Positions 26,358-34,988 of a stretch of 45,106 nt of DNA are shown here, piece by piece. Within the stretch, counting starts at the first letter, position 1; each line of letters opens with the position of its first letter. Both the position numbers and the translations under genes were made by a program. Where the stretch lies: assembly GCA_017965725.1 (NCBI GenBank), contig JAGCPK010000079.1:1-45106 (forward strand). The letters are read 5' to 3'. The stretch comes from Prevotella sp. GTDB taxonomy: Bacteria > Bacteroidota > Bacteroidia > Bacteroidales > Bacteroidaceae. The notes below the pieces were generated by a model. It made no database searches, was not told the DNA's origin, and saw only the letters and a program-made list of their open reading frames with translations.

Positions 26358-26372
26358 GGTTTATTCTGGCTG

Positions 26373-26380
26373 CAAAGATA
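26373..26380 (-). promoter_or_regulatory. Promoter -7 element of the symporter-GH43-sigma unit
   Basis: TATCTTTG on the minus strand, 15 bases before the ATG at 26357. No exact TTTG at -33. The remaining 100 bases up to the opposing promoter are A+T-rich with no repeat I can define. Confidence 0.6.
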
Positions 26381-26486
26381 ATAAAAAAGAGACAATAGCC
26401 CATTTTGAAATGTTACAGATGCTTTTCGTTATGTTTCATTTGGAAAGAAAAAAACTGAAATTCGCCATTTCAACGCACATTTTTAC

Positions 26487-26494
26487 TATATTTG
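26487..26494 (+). promoter_or_regulatory. Promoter -7 element of the acetylesterase gene
   Basis: TATATTTG ends 30 bases before the ATG at 26525. Confidence 0.55.
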
Positions 26495-26524
26495 CATCAG
26501 AAATCAGATTGTTAGCAACGATTT

Positions 26525-28501
26525 ATGAAGAAATTACTCACATTTTGCATCGTCTGCCTCTGCGCTTCTCTGGCAGAGGCCAAGGTCAGCCTCCCACAAC
26601 TGTTCCAGTCAGGAATGGTCATGCAGCGAGGCAAAGCCATCCCCGTCTGGGGCAAGGCAGATGCAGGAGAACAGATTACCATTCAGTTCAATAAGAAACA
26701 ATACACCACCACTGCCGATAGCAATGGAAAATGGCGCATTGATCTGCCTCAAATGAAGGCAGGAGGCCCTTATGAGATGACTGTGAATGATTTACAGTTG
26801 ACTGATATTATGATCGGCGACGTGTGGCTGCTGTCAGGACAGTCGAATATTGATGTCCATATCGAACGCGTCTATCCACAGTATGTGCAGGAGATTGACA
26901 ATTACGAGAATCCGAATATCCGTCTGTTCCGTGTACAGAACGATACTGACACTCACGGTGTGAAAGAAGATATCCGTCCAACGAACATCAACTGGAAGCC
27001 TCTGAACAAGCAGAATGCCTGGCCTTTCTCCGCCATCGGCTATTTCCTTGGCAAACGGATGTTCGAAAAGACCAGTGTGGCACAGGGCATCATTGTCAAC
27101 AGTTGGGGCGGCACACCCATCGAGGCATGGATCTCTGCCGACAGTCTGGCAAAAGACTATCCCGCACTCATCGAGAAGACGCGTTTTTACGACAACCCCG
27201 ACTACGTGAGGACACAGATGCATGCCAACCAACTGGCAGACCAGCAATGGAATAAGATGATGAACGAGAAAGATCCTGGTATCCAACAGAACTTCACTTC
27301 TCCTGACTATAACGACTCCGACTGGCAGACCGTCAGTCAGTGGGACCACCAGTCGTGGGCAACTTCCGGGAGAAGAGGACTTGTCGGCACCATCTGGCTA
27401 CGCCAACATGTCAACGTCGATAAAGCTCACGCTGGGAAACCTGCCCGTCTGATGTTGGGTACTCTCTTCGACCAGGACATCACCTATCTGAACGGCAAGG
27501 AAATCGGGCATACTTATTATCAGTATCCTCCGCGCCGCTATGACATCCCCGAGGGTTTGCTCCGTGAGGGCGACAACGTCATCACCGTACGCTTCATCAA
27601 CAAATATGGTATGGCTCATTTCATTCCTGAGAAACCCTACCTGATTGCCTTTGGTGATGACCGTTGCAGCATCAACCCACTACCTAAGGATGTGATTCCA
27701 CTCAGCGAGAACTGGAAACACCATGCAGGAGCCGAGATGACGAGTTGTCCCAGCACAGATATCTCACTGCAAAATATGCCGACGACACTCTACAATGCTG
27801 TGCTCTATCCCTTGGCACCTTATGCCATCAACGGCATTGTATGGTATCAAGGCGAGTCGAACACAGGCAATCCGACCCCCTACGCCGACTACTTGAAGAA
27901 ACTGATTGGCTGTTGGCGAGACACCTGGCAGGACCAGCAGATGCCCTTTGTCATTGCACAGTTAGCCAACTATGACGGACGCCAACAGACTGGTATGCCA
28001 AGACCCATCACACCTCAAACAGACCCCGTCAACAGTGGTTGGGCCCAACTCCGTGAGGCACAGCGCATCGTAGCCAAGGCAGACCAAAGGGTTGAACTTG
28101 CCGTGCTCAACGACCTCGGAGAGACCGTTGATATACACCCACTTCGTAAGAAGGAGGCAGCAGAACGCATCGGACTCTGTTTTGACCGTCTTGTCTTTAA
28201 TAATAAGGTGAAACTCTCACCCGAAATCATTGCATCTGAGGTCAAGGATGGTAAGGTCATCCTCACCCTCGATCAACCCATCCTGTCTGGCACTCTCTAT
28301 GACTTCGAATTGGCTGGCTCTGATGGAAGATTTGTGAATGCTGAGGCTACTGCCGACGGCTCACGAATACTTATCACTCACTCATCACTTATTACTCCTA
28401 CGGCTGTTCGTTACGCTTGGAAGGACAATCCTATCCGTGCGAATGTTCGTTCGCTCAGCGGACTGCCCATGTCATCATTTGAATTAACAATTAATAATTA
28501 A
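26525..28501 (+). CDS. Sialate O-acetylesterase-family (SGNH/SASA) carbohydrate esterase, secreted
   Basis: The 658-residue protein has a signal peptide (to about residue 19). Catalytic Ser107 lies in SGQSN (104-108), a second family block is WYQGESN, and the Asp/His pair is expected in DIHP near the C-terminal third. Between these is an inserted jelly-roll domain (about 260-370). Bacteroidetes members remove acetyl groups from sialic acids, xylan or pectin; with a GH43 and GPH symporters nearby, plant hemicellulose or pectin is more likely than sialic acid. The sequence for residues about 616-625 is a heptamer-type array (28371-28398), and the last codons and stop lie in another (28483-28510). 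Confidence 0.86.
   Translation: MKKLLTFCIVCLCASLAEAKVSLPQLFQSGMVMQRGKAIPVWGKADAGEQITIQFNKKQYTTTADSNGKWRIDLPQMKAGGPYEMTVNDLQLTDIMIGDVWLLSGQSNIDVHIERVYPQYVQEIDNYENPNIRLFRVQNDTDTHGVKEDIRPTNINWKPLNKQNAWPFSAIGYFLGKRMFEKTSVAQGIIVNSWGGTPIEAWISADSLAKDYPALIEKTRFYDNPDYVRTQMHANQLADQQWNKMMNEKDPGIQQNFTSPDYNDSDWQTVSQWDHQSWATSGRRGLVGTIWLRQHVNVDKAHAGKPARLMLGTLFDQDITYLNGKEIGHTYYQYPPRRYDIPEGLLREGDNVITVRFINKYGMAHFIPEKPYLIAFGDDRCSINPLPKDVIPLSENWKHHAGAEMTSCPSTDISLQNMPTTLYNAVLYPLAPYAINGIVWYQGESNTGNPTPYADYLKKLIGCWRDTWQDQQMPFVIAQLANYDGRQQTGMPRPITPQTDPVNSGWAQLREAQRIVAKADQRVELAVLNDLGETVDIHPLRKKEAAERIGLCFDRLVFNNKVKLSPEIIASEVKDGKVILTLDQPILSGTLYDFELAGSDGRFVNAEATADGSRILITHSSLITPTAVRYAWKDNPIRANVRSLSGLPMSSFELTINN
28371..28398. 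repeat. Degenerate heptamer array within the acetylesterase coding sequence
   Basis: Four 7-bp units, TTATCAC, TCACTCA, TCACTTA and TTACTCC, are translated in frame as part of RILITHSSLITPTA. Unit length and copy number equal those of the intergenic arrays, but the units are less exact. Confidence 0.5.
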
Positions 28502-28510
28502 CAATTAATA
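28483..28510. repeat. Tandem heptanucleotide array, ATTAACA/ATTAATA twice alternating
   Basis: ATTAACA and ATTAATA alternate for four units (28 bp). The array encodes the last residues (LTINN) and the stop codon of the acetylesterase and fills the gap to the symporter ATG at 28514. Confidence 0.9.
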
Positions 28511-28513
28511 TTT

Positions 28514-29908
28514 ATGGCAACATTAAACGAAACAAAAGGCTTTTACAAGCTTTCGTGGCTCCAGCGCATCGGCTTTGGCTCGGGCGACTTGGCGCAGAAC
28601 CTTATTTTCCAGACGGTAGCAACCTATTTGATGATTTACCTTACAACGGTATTAAAAATCAATGCCGCCTTTGTCAGCGGACTGATTCTCACGGTTCGAC
28701 TCATTGACTGTTTTTGGAGTCCTGTAGTGGGGCGTTATATTGATAATCGCAACCCGAAGTTAGGCAAGTATCGTACCTATCTCCTTTACGGTGGTATCCC
28801 TCTTACAGTTGCCGCCTGCCTGCTGATGCTTCCCCAGGCTGCTACATGGTCTATGCCCATGAAGATGGTCTATGCTGCTCTCAGTTATACCTTGCTGAGC
28901 ATGATTTATTCGGTAGTCAACATACCTTACGGTTCCATCATGGCCAGTATGACCCGTGACAACGATGAGGTGCTTATTCTCACTTCTACACGAATGGTCT
29001 GCGCCAATATCGGTCAGATTGTCGTCCAGGCCGGTTTCCCCATCGGACTCGCCATGTGTATTCATTCTGCCATTGACTGGAATCAGGCAACTTTTATGGC
29101 TATTGGTACGATTCCAGCATTCGTCATCCTGCCTTCTCTGCCAATGCTGAAGAGATGGTTGGGTAAGAAAGGTCTTTATTATACGCTTCTCGCCATCGGC
29201 TTGATAGGATTTGGTATTCTATTCACTATTGGTAAGTTCTTTGATGTTGCAAGTCTCAATACGCTTGTCCAGACCGCAAAGGTGATGACTGGAGTCGGAC
29301 TGCTTGTAGGTTCTCTAATGTGGGCACTGGTTCCTGAAGTCATCACAGAGGCAGAATATCGTACAGGAAACAGACCTGCAGCCACAGTCAATGCACTGGC
29401 CGGTGTTGCTTTTAAAGCAGGATTCTCTATTGCCGGTTGGATCACGCCTCTGGTGATGGGATGGATTGGCTTTAACTTCGCCAGCGAGGAGTCTGCTTTA
29501 CCTACTAGTCCGATGGCATGGTTTACGGTGACATGTGTCTTTGCACTCGTCGGTTTTGTGCTTTTGATGCTTTGTTTCATGGGTAGCAAGGAGAATATCA
29601 CCACTACACCGGAGAAACCTGTTTCATTCGGTGAGATGTGGCAGGAGTTCAAGGCAAACAAGTGCCTGCAACTTGTGCTTGGTATCTTCGTTGTGGTATT
29701 CTTGGCATCATTTATCAGCGCACCTGTAAATGCCTATTATCCAAAACTAGCCAACTACTCTGAAATTGCACAGAATGCAATTCTGCTGTTCACAACTATC
29801 ATTCCCGCCATTCTTCTTATCGTTGTAGGATACCTTATTTATAAGTATCCTCTTACAGATGAGAGACTTGATGAAATCAACCGCGAGATTGAAGAAAGAA
29901 GCAAATAA
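28514..29908 (+). CDS. GPH-family (MFS) sugar:cation symporter
   Basis: The 464-residue protein has about twelve membrane helices and the GPH loop pattern DNRNPKLGKYRTYLL after helix 2. It starts 12 bases after the acetylesterase stop and is co-transcribed with it. It is only distantly similar to the symporter at 24894-26357, so the two probably carry different sugars. A terminator follows 23 bases after the stop. The substrate is not evident; the deacetylated product of the upstream esterase's polymer is the contextual guess. Confidence 0.9.
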   Translation: MATLNETKGFYKLSWLQRIGFGSGDLAQNLIFQTVATYLMIYLTTVLKINAAFVSGLILTVRLIDCFWSPVVGRYIDNRNPKLGKYRTYLLYGGIPLTVAACLLMLPQAATWSMPMKMVYAALSYTLLSMIYSVVNIPYGSIMASMTRDNDEVLILTSTRMVCANIGQIVVQAGFPIGLAMCIHSAIDWNQATFMAIGTIPAFVILPSLPMLKRWLGKKGLYYTLLAIGLIGFGILFTIGKFFDVASLNTLVQTAKVMTGVGLLVGSLMWALVPEVITEAEYRTGNRPAATVNALAGVAFKAGFSIAGWITPLVMGWIGFNFASEESALPTSPMAWFTVTCVFALVGFVLLMLCFMGSKENITTTPEKPVSFGEMWQEFKANKCLQLVLGIFVVVFLASFISAPVNAYYPKLANYSEIAQNAILLFTTIIPAILLIVVGYLIYKYPLTDERLDEINREIEERSK

Positions 29909-29931
29909 AAACTAATTATCGACCATTTCAG

Positions 29932-29972
29932 CCCCTGCAGATTCTGATTACCAGAACTGCGGGGGTATTTTT
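29932..29972 (+). terminator. Intrinsic terminator after the esterase-symporter unit
   Basis: CCCCTGCAGATTCTG pairs with CAGAACTGCGGGG (one bulge) around a five-base loop and is followed by TATTTTTGT on the plus strand. Confidence 0.8.
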
Positions 29973-30070
29973 GTATCAATGCCATTCTCCGCTAATGGTG
30001 CACTACTGCCAGTAAATCTACAGATAGAAGATACGATGCACCTGTCCCCATGTGATGTTCATATGATACA

Positions 30071-30100
30071 AAAAAAGCGGCCGTTGTGGTCGCTTTTTTA
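30071..30100. terminator. Bidirectional terminator with A-tract and T-tract stem
   Basis: AAAAAAGCGGCC pairs with GGTCGCTTTTTT (one G-T pair) around a short loop. It is oriented to end the minus-strand small secreted protein transcript and can back up the plus-strand terminator. The 231-base gap 29909-30140 contains these two terminators and no gene. Confidence 0.75.
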
Positions 30101-30140
30101 TTTCCTGAAACATCTTTTTACCTTGTTATTTACTTCTTGT

Positions 30141-30509
30141 TTACTTCATTCTCTGGTTGCGGATGGTAGTGCCCATGAGCATCACGTAAGTGTTGTACTG
30201 CTTGTCGTTCAGAATCCGACGCATGTGACGCATATCCTTACTGATAGCCTTTTCTGTCTGGATCATCTGTCCGAAGCCCTTTGTCTGGGCGGCTGTTTCC
30301 AACTCTCTGTTCAGGCTGTTGCTGATGGCTTGTACTGCTTCTATCTGCTCTGATGTCAACTGCAGTTTGTCTGCCAGTCTGCGTACGTCGAAACTCAGAT
30401 CGAAGGATGTCTCTACACTCTGTACTTGCTCTGCCTGGTTGTTCTTTGTCTCTGCAAAACCGAGGGTCATTGTCATTGCGGCTACTACCGTTAAAATAAT
30501 TTTTTTCAT
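30141..30509 (-). CDS. Small secreted helical protein, Spy/CpxP-like
   Basis: The 122-residue protein has a signal peptide (to about FAE, residue 20), leaving about 100 mostly helical residues. Two LTxxQ-like segments, LTSEQIEAVQ (51-60) and LNDKQYNTYV (100-109), are the hallmark of Spy/CpxP periplasmic chaperone-like proteins, although the overall similarity is weak. No envelope-stress two-component system is adjacent. The leader carries direct repeats at 30529-30557 rather than a recognisable TAnnTTTG element. Function is inferred from the motif only. Confidence 0.65.
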   Translation of the reverse strand: MKKIILTVVAAMTMTLGFAETKNNQAEQVQSVETSFDLSFDVRRLADKLQLTSEQIEAVQAISNSLNRELETAAQTKGFGQMIQTEKAISKDMRHMRRILNDKQYNTYVMLMGTTIRNQRMK

Positions 30510-30528
30510 TGTTCTTACTTTTTTTAAT

Positions 30529-30591
30529 TGTTATCCTGTTTTATTTGTTATCCTGTTATTTGATTTTCTGTCTTTTTGACGCAACAGGATA
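30529..30591 (-). promoter_or_regulatory. Direct and inverted AACAGGATAACA repeats upstream of the Spy-like gene
   Basis: On the minus strand AACAGGATAACA occurs at 30557-30546 and again at 30540-30529, 17 bp apart, and the inverse TATCCTGTT lies at 30591-30583. No TAnnTTTG element is visible in this 111-base gap, so these repeats are the most likely control site, for example for an activator. Confidence 0.45.
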
Positions 30592-30621
30592 AAAAAGGTT
30601 TAAACAATGACCAAAAATTTT

Positions 30622-31731
30622 TTATTGCTCTGGAAACTGCTGGTAGATTCGCAGGCCATAATCGGCACTGACGGCATAGATATACTCCATGATATCGCTG
30701 GTGTCATGCTCATAGTCGAGAGCAGCCTGAGCACGGAGCCAGAAGATGAACTCCATACAGCAACCCGCTTGGGCAGCCTCCGCTTGGCGGACCAATGGAT
30801 TCTTCTCGCCAATCACCTTCGGATTGTCGCGCAGCCATTGTTCGATGTGATGGCGGAACTTGGTGATGTTGGCTACTCCATCGTCATCAACGGTGAGTGA
30901 ACGGAAGTCGAAATATACTTTCCTCACCTGCTTACGTCCTTCGTTCTGTTCCATACCGAGCCAGTTCTGGAACGAGCCGTCAACCAATGTCTGTGGGGTA
31001 ATAGTGATAATGGTATTGTCGAAATTCCTCACCTTGACAGTGGTGAGACTGATCTCCTCCACCCGTCCGTTGGCACCTGCTGAAGGCACAGTAATCCAGT
31101 CGCCAATATGTACCATATCGTTCGTGGTAAGCCGGATACCGGCGACCAGACCCTTGATGGTATCCTGAAAGGCGAGCATCAGAATAGCAGATGCAGCACC
31201 AAGACCAGCAAAGAGCGTGGAAGGGTTCTTGTCAAGGATAATGGCGACGACTACGATGAAAGCGATGAAGAAAAGGATAATCTTCATTACCCCACAGAAG
31301 GAATAAAGATACTGCTGACGGGCAGAACGACGACCATTCTCCAGTTGTTTGAACGAATCGATGAACACCACAAGAGTACGGACAGACATGACAGTGATAT
31401 AAATAGCTGTCAACCTCGCCAGAACCTCGCGGACAGTGGGATAATCATAAAATATCCAAGGCAGTAACTGCCAGATGACGATGGCGGGAACTATGCTACA
31501 GGCAGAAAGGAGTACCTGACGGCTGAACAGCACATCGTCCCACTTCACTTCCGTCTTTTTAGTCAACTTGACTAGAATAGGTACCAATAACTTCCTGCAC
31601 AACAAACCCGCCAAGGCAGCCAACAGAATAGCAACAACCACCAATACCGCATGGGTGATAAAATCGACAGTGTCGCCCTCTAAGCCCCAACCCATTATCA
31701 ACTGTTCTACATATATCTGAATCTTCTCCAT
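30622..31731 (-). CDS. MscS-family mechanosensitive channel (YbdG-like)
   Basis: The 369-residue protein has about four to five membrane helices, the pore helix rich in Gly and Ala (AGLGAASAILMLAFQ), and the MscS beta domain with the GDWITVPSAGANGRVEEI and DNTIITITPQ segments. It should open under membrane tension to release osmolytes. The open frame extends far upstream, but the -7 element at 31749-31756 lies there, so the ATG at 31731 is the start. It forms a single-gene unit divergent from the carboxylesterase. Confidence 0.9.
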   Translation of the reverse strand: MEKIQIYVEQLIMGWGLEGDTVDFITHAVLVVVAILLAALAGLLCRKLLVPILVKLTKKTEVKWDDVLFSRQVLLSACSIVPAIVIWQLLPWIFYDYPTVREVLARLTAIYITVMSVRTLVVFIDSFKQLENGRRSARQQYLYSFCGVMKIILFFIAFIVVVAIILDKNPSTLFAGLGAASAILMLAFQDTIKGLVAGIRLTTNDMVHIGDWITVPSAGANGRVEEISLTTVKVRNFDNTIITITPQTLVDGSFQNWLGMEQNEGRKQVRKVYFDFRSLTVDDDGVANITKFRHHIEQWLRDNPKVIGEKNPLVRQAEAAQAGCCMEFIFWLRAQAALDYEHDTSDIMEYIYAVSADYGLRIYQQFPEQ

Positions 31732-31748
31732 AATCCCTATTTTTTGTG

Positions 31749-31756
31749 CAAAGATA
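31749..31756 (-). promoter_or_regulatory. Promoter -7 element of the MscS gene
   Basis: TATCTTTG on the minus strand, 17 bases before the ATG at 31731. Confidence 0.6.
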
Positions 31757-31779
31757 CGAAGATTTTCGAATAAATGTAT

Positions 31780-31787
31780 TATCTTTG
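31780..31787 (+). promoter_or_regulatory. Promoter -7 element of the carboxylesterase-YfiH unit
   Basis: TATCTTTG ends 20 bases before the ATG at 31808. Only 23 bases separate it from the opposing -7 element, so the two promoters must share their upstream DNA. Confidence 0.6.
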
Positions 31788-31807
31788 CAACAAAAATAAC
31801 GACAGAC

Positions 31808-33406
31808 ATGAAAAGAATAGTTTTAAGCCTTATCGGTATGCTGTTGGCCACAGGGATGGCAATGGCACAGGAGAGCAGTACAGCAGTGGTCACCACCACG
31901 TGTGGAAAAGTGAGCGGCATCATGCAGGAGGGCAGCATGGGTTTCCTCGGCATCCCGTATGCGAAGGTGGAGCGGTTCATGCCGCCCCAACCTGTGAAGA
32001 AATGGAAAGATGTGCGTAAGTGCGACAAATGGGGACCGATGACCATGCAGCAGCAGAACCGTCCCATGACGGAAGAGCAGATGTCGGAGAACTGCTGTGT
32101 GCTGAACGTATGGACCACCGATCTGAATGCCAAGAAACCCGTGATGTTCTGGTTGCACGGTGGTGGCTTCGACTCAGGTACCTCGGAATGGGATCCTGGT
32201 ATGTGTCTAGCTCATAAGGATGTGGTGGTGGTGAGTATCAACCACCGTCTGAACATCCTCGGTTTCCTCGATCTCTCAACTGTTTCTAAAAAATATAAGT
32301 ACTCAGGCAATGTGGGTATGCTCGACGCTGTGCAGGCTTTGGAGTGGGTGCGCGACAATATCGCTAATTTCGGTGGCGACCCCAACAATGTCACCATTTT
32401 CGGCGAGTCGGGCGGTGGCGGCAAGGTAGGAACCCTGCTCTGCATGCCCAAGGCCAGGGGACTCTTCCACAAGGCTATCATCATGAGTGGCACCATCCTT
32501 AACGTTAACACGAAAGCGATGACTGAGGAACTGGGTGAGGCTGTGCTGAAGGAACTGAATATCGACAAGAAGCATGTAGATAAGATCAAGGATGTGCCCT
32601 ACAAAGAGTTGTATGCTGCAGGTCAGCGGGCGATGGCTGCCAGCATTGGTACTCGCAGACCTGGTACGCCTATGATGTGGGGCTTCGGACCGACACCTGA
32701 TGGTGAGGTGCTAATCAAGCAGCCTTTCCAGCCTGACTTCGCAGACTTCAACGACGATATCCCCATTATGATTGGCACCACGTTCAACGAACTGCAGCGT
32801 ATACGCTATGGACAGCCATTGACGCTTGAACAAGCCCGCACTGAACTGCAACGCACCTTCGGCGATGAAACAGATGCCTACATCAGCGCCTTCTGCGAGG
32901 CTTATCCTCAAAAGAGTCTGGCACAACTTCCTGCCGACCTCCTGTGCATTGATTGGCTCTTCCGCCCCAAAACCATCATCACGGCTGATGCCATTGGTGG
33001 TAAGCGCAAGGCCGACACCTATGTATATATGTACACCGTCAACGAGATGAACAATGATGGATTAACTTCTAAAGGGTCTGCACATGGTTCCGAACTAAAA
33101 TACTGCTTCGACGTGCTCCATCACTACAGCAATCAACTGCCAAAGGTCACGCTCGATACAAATAAGTACTGGGCCGAACTTCTGAGTACTGTATGGGCAA
33201 AATTTGCTCATGACGGTAACCCCAACTGTCAGGGAATCCCCCAATGGCAACCCTATACTAAGGAAAACGGCGAGTTGGTGGAGTTTGGAGGCAGCACACC
33301 GAATATCCGCCACAACCACGACCGCAAGTTAGAGGAAATCATCGACCGCCACTGTTTCAAGCAACTGGATGAGTTCAGGGCGAAACAGAAAACTGCTCAG
33401 AGATGA
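31808..33406 (+). CDS. Type B carboxylesterase, secreted
   Basis: The 532-residue alpha/beta hydrolase has a signal peptide (MAMAQ, to about residue 21), the oxyanion loop HGGG (117-120), the nucleophile elbow GESGGG with Ser201, and the later catalytic Glu (TTFNE) and His (SAHGSEL) segments expected for this family. It should cleave an ester bond in the periplasm or outside the cell; feruloyl, acetyl or p-nitrobenzyl-type substrates are typical, but nothing here selects one. The stop codon overlaps the start of the YfiH gene by four bases (ATGA), indicating translational coupling. Confidence 0.9.
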   Translation: MKRIVLSLIGMLLATGMAMAQESSTAVVTTTCGKVSGIMQEGSMGFLGIPYAKVERFMPPQPVKKWKDVRKCDKWGPMTMQQQNRPMTEEQMSENCCVLNVWTTDLNAKKPVMFWLHGGGFDSGTSEWDPGMCLAHKDVVVVSINHRLNILGFLDLSTVSKKYKYSGNVGMLDAVQALEWVRDNIANFGGDPNNVTIFGESGGGGKVGTLLCMPKARGLFHKAIIMSGTILNVNTKAMTEELGEAVLKELNIDKKHVDKIKDVPYKELYAAGQRAMAASIGTRRPGTPMMWGFGPTPDGEVLIKQPFQPDFADFNDDIPIMIGTTFNELQRIRYGQPLTLEQARTELQRTFGDETDAYISAFCEAYPQKSLAQLPADLLCIDWLFRPKTIITADAIGGKRKADTYVYMYTVNEMNNDGLTSKGSAHGSELKYCFDVLHHYSNQLPKVTLDTNKYWAELLSTVWAKFAHDGNPNCQGIPQWQPYTKENGELVEFGGSTPNIRHNHDRKLEEIIDRHCFKQLDEFRAKQKTAQR

Positions 33407-34179
33407 TACAACCAAAACTGGATTATTATGATTTAGGGGCTGGTGTAGTGGCCTTTAGCAGTACCCGTCATGGAGGGTGCAGCAAGGGAAACTATGCTAC
33501 GTTTAACATCAACCGCTATTGTGGCGATACGGAAGAGGATATCCGCAGCAATCGCAAGGCTCTGTACCAATTGCTTGGCATCAGTGACAATCATCTTATA
33601 ATGCCTCATCAGGTGCATCTCACTAAGACTATACGGATAGACGAGCCATTTCTGGCGCTGAACGCTTCAGAGAGACAAGAGGCATTAGAGGGTGTGGATG
33701 CACTTATGACCAACCTCAGCGGAATCTGTATTGGTGTCTCTACTGCTGATTGCATCCCCGTATTGCTCTACGACAAAGAAAGGCATGCCGTCTGCGCTAT
33801 TCATGCCGGTTGGCGAGGAACCGTCAAACGTATCGTTATGAAGGCTGTGGAGACGATGACTATCACCTATGGCACCAAACCTAAGCAACTTACAGCGCAG
33901 ATAGGCCCGGGCATCAGCCTCGACAGTTTTGAGGTGGGCGATGAGGTCTATGAAACTTTCGCCCAAGAAGGTTTTGAGATGTCTGCCATCAGCCTCAGAA
34001 AAGAGAAATGGCACATCAATCTTCCCGAGTGCAACCGTCTGCAACTGATCGCATCAGGCTTGACACCTCAGAATATAAAAATCTCGACTGTCTGCACCTA
34101 CAAACAGGCTAATGACTATTTCTCCGCCCGTCGTTTAGGCATCAACTCAGGCAGAATCTTCACAGGTATCATGCTTTAG
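33403..34179 (+). CDS. YfiH/LACC1-family protein (purine nucleoside phosphorylase/laccase domain)
   Basis: The 258-residue protein has the family metal-site residues: His72 (in HQVH), Cys117 (TADC) and His134 (HAGWRGT). Members have been described as multi-copper polyphenol oxidases, as purine nucleoside phosphorylases/adenosine deaminases, and E. coli YfiH as a factor correcting misincorporation in murein precursor synthesis. A murein role would fit the adjacent MurQ/LdcA operon on the other strand, but that is inference. It is coupled to the esterase by a four-base overlap and overlaps the end of murQ by four bases. Confidence 0.9.
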   Translation: MIQPKLDYYDLGAGVVAFSSTRHGGCSKGNYATFNINRYCGDTEEDIRSNRKALYQLLGISDNHLIMPHQVHLTKTIRIDEPFLALNASERQEALEGVDALMTNLSGICIGVSTADCIPVLLYDKERHAVCAIHAGWRGTVKRIVMKAVETMTITYGTKPKQLTAQIGPGISLDSFEVGDEVYETFAQEGFEMSAISLRKEKWHINLPECNRLQLIASGLTPQNIKISTVCTYKQANDYFSARRLGINSGRIFTGIML

Positions 34180-34976
34180 AGACAACTGCTGACGCTACCT
34201 ACCTCCAACAATCGCTCACGGGCCTCTTCATAACTCAGTCCCAGAGACTCCTGCAACATCCGCGTCCCCCTGTCTATCAGTTTGTCGTTCGTCAACTGCA
34301 TATTCACCATACGGTTGCCTTTTACACGTCCCATCCGTATCATCAGTGTTGTGGAAATCATGTTCAATACCATCTTCTGAGCCGTGCCGCTTTTCATGCG
34401 GCTGGAGCCCGTCACGAACTCTGGACCCACAATGGTCTCAATGGGATATTCCGATTCCTGAGCCAATGGGGTGTCTGGATTGCTGGTGATGCAACCTGTC
34501 AAGAGTCCGTTCTGACGAGCCTGGCGGATGGTGCCCACCACATAGGGTGTCGTACCTGATGCTGCTATACCCAATACAGTATCATCCTTTGTGGGATGGT
34601 ATTCCAGCAGGTCTTTCCATCCCTGTTCTGAGATGTCTTCCGCCCGCTCTACAGCATGACGCAGGGCCTTGTCACCACCTGCAATGATACCCATCACCCA
34701 GGTCTCTGGCACGCCAAAGGTAGGAGGCAACTCGCTGGCATCAAGCACACCCAGTCTGCCACTGGTGCCTGCACCGATATAAAAAAGTCTTCCGCCACGC
34801 TTCATCCGAGGTTCTATGGCTTGCACTAAAGCCTCTATCTGTGGCAGAGCTTTTTTCACGACCTCCGCCACACGATAATCCTCCTCATTGATGTGTAGTA
34901 ACAGTTCCATCACTGACATCTTTTCCAGATGGTCGAAGTGCGAAGGCTGTTCTGTGATTTTCTTTTTCCTTTCCAT
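34176..34976 (-). CDS. murQ: N-acetylmuramic acid 6-phosphate etherase (MurQ)
   Basis: The 266-residue cytosolic SIS-domain enzyme cleaves the lactyl ether of MurNAc-6-P, giving GlcNAc-6-P and D-lactate in murein recycling. The sugar-phosphate site YIGAGTSGRLGVLDASE is seen at 66-82 (in two blocks), with Glu82 and the VERAED segment (109-114) corresponding to the catalytic acids. It is somewhat shorter than the roughly 300-residue E. coli enzyme, with a trimmed C-terminus. It is the last gene of a six-gene unit that also holds an S66 LD-carboxypeptidase, a second murein-recycling activity. No anmK or murein permease lies in the window. Confidence 0.93.
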   Translation of the reverse strand: MERKKKITEQPSHFDHLEKMSVMELLLHINEEDYRVAEVVKKALPQIEALVQAIEPRMKRGGRLFYIGAGTSGRLGVLDASELPPTFGVPETWVMGIIAGGDKALRHAVERAEDISEQGWKDLLEYHPTKDDTVLGIAASGTTPYVVGTIRQARQNGLLTGCITSNPDTPLAQESEYPIETIVGPEFVTGSSRMKSGTAQKMVLNMISTTLMIRMGRVKGNRMVNMQLTNDKLIDRGTRMLQESLGLSYEEARERLLEVGSVSSCL

Positions 34977-34988
34977 ATCTGGTGGTTT

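Noticed and set aside
29979-30353. Plus-strand open frame of 124 codons after the second GPH symporter
   Set aside because: It crosses the bidirectional terminator at 30071-30100 and is antisense to the Spy-like gene, with no promoter or recognisable domain.
31749-31787. Inverted repeat TGCAAAGATA ... TATCTTTGCA resembling a hairpin or transposon end
   Set aside because: The arms are simply two opposing -7 elements of divergent promoters; similar inverted pairs appear at the other divergent gaps.
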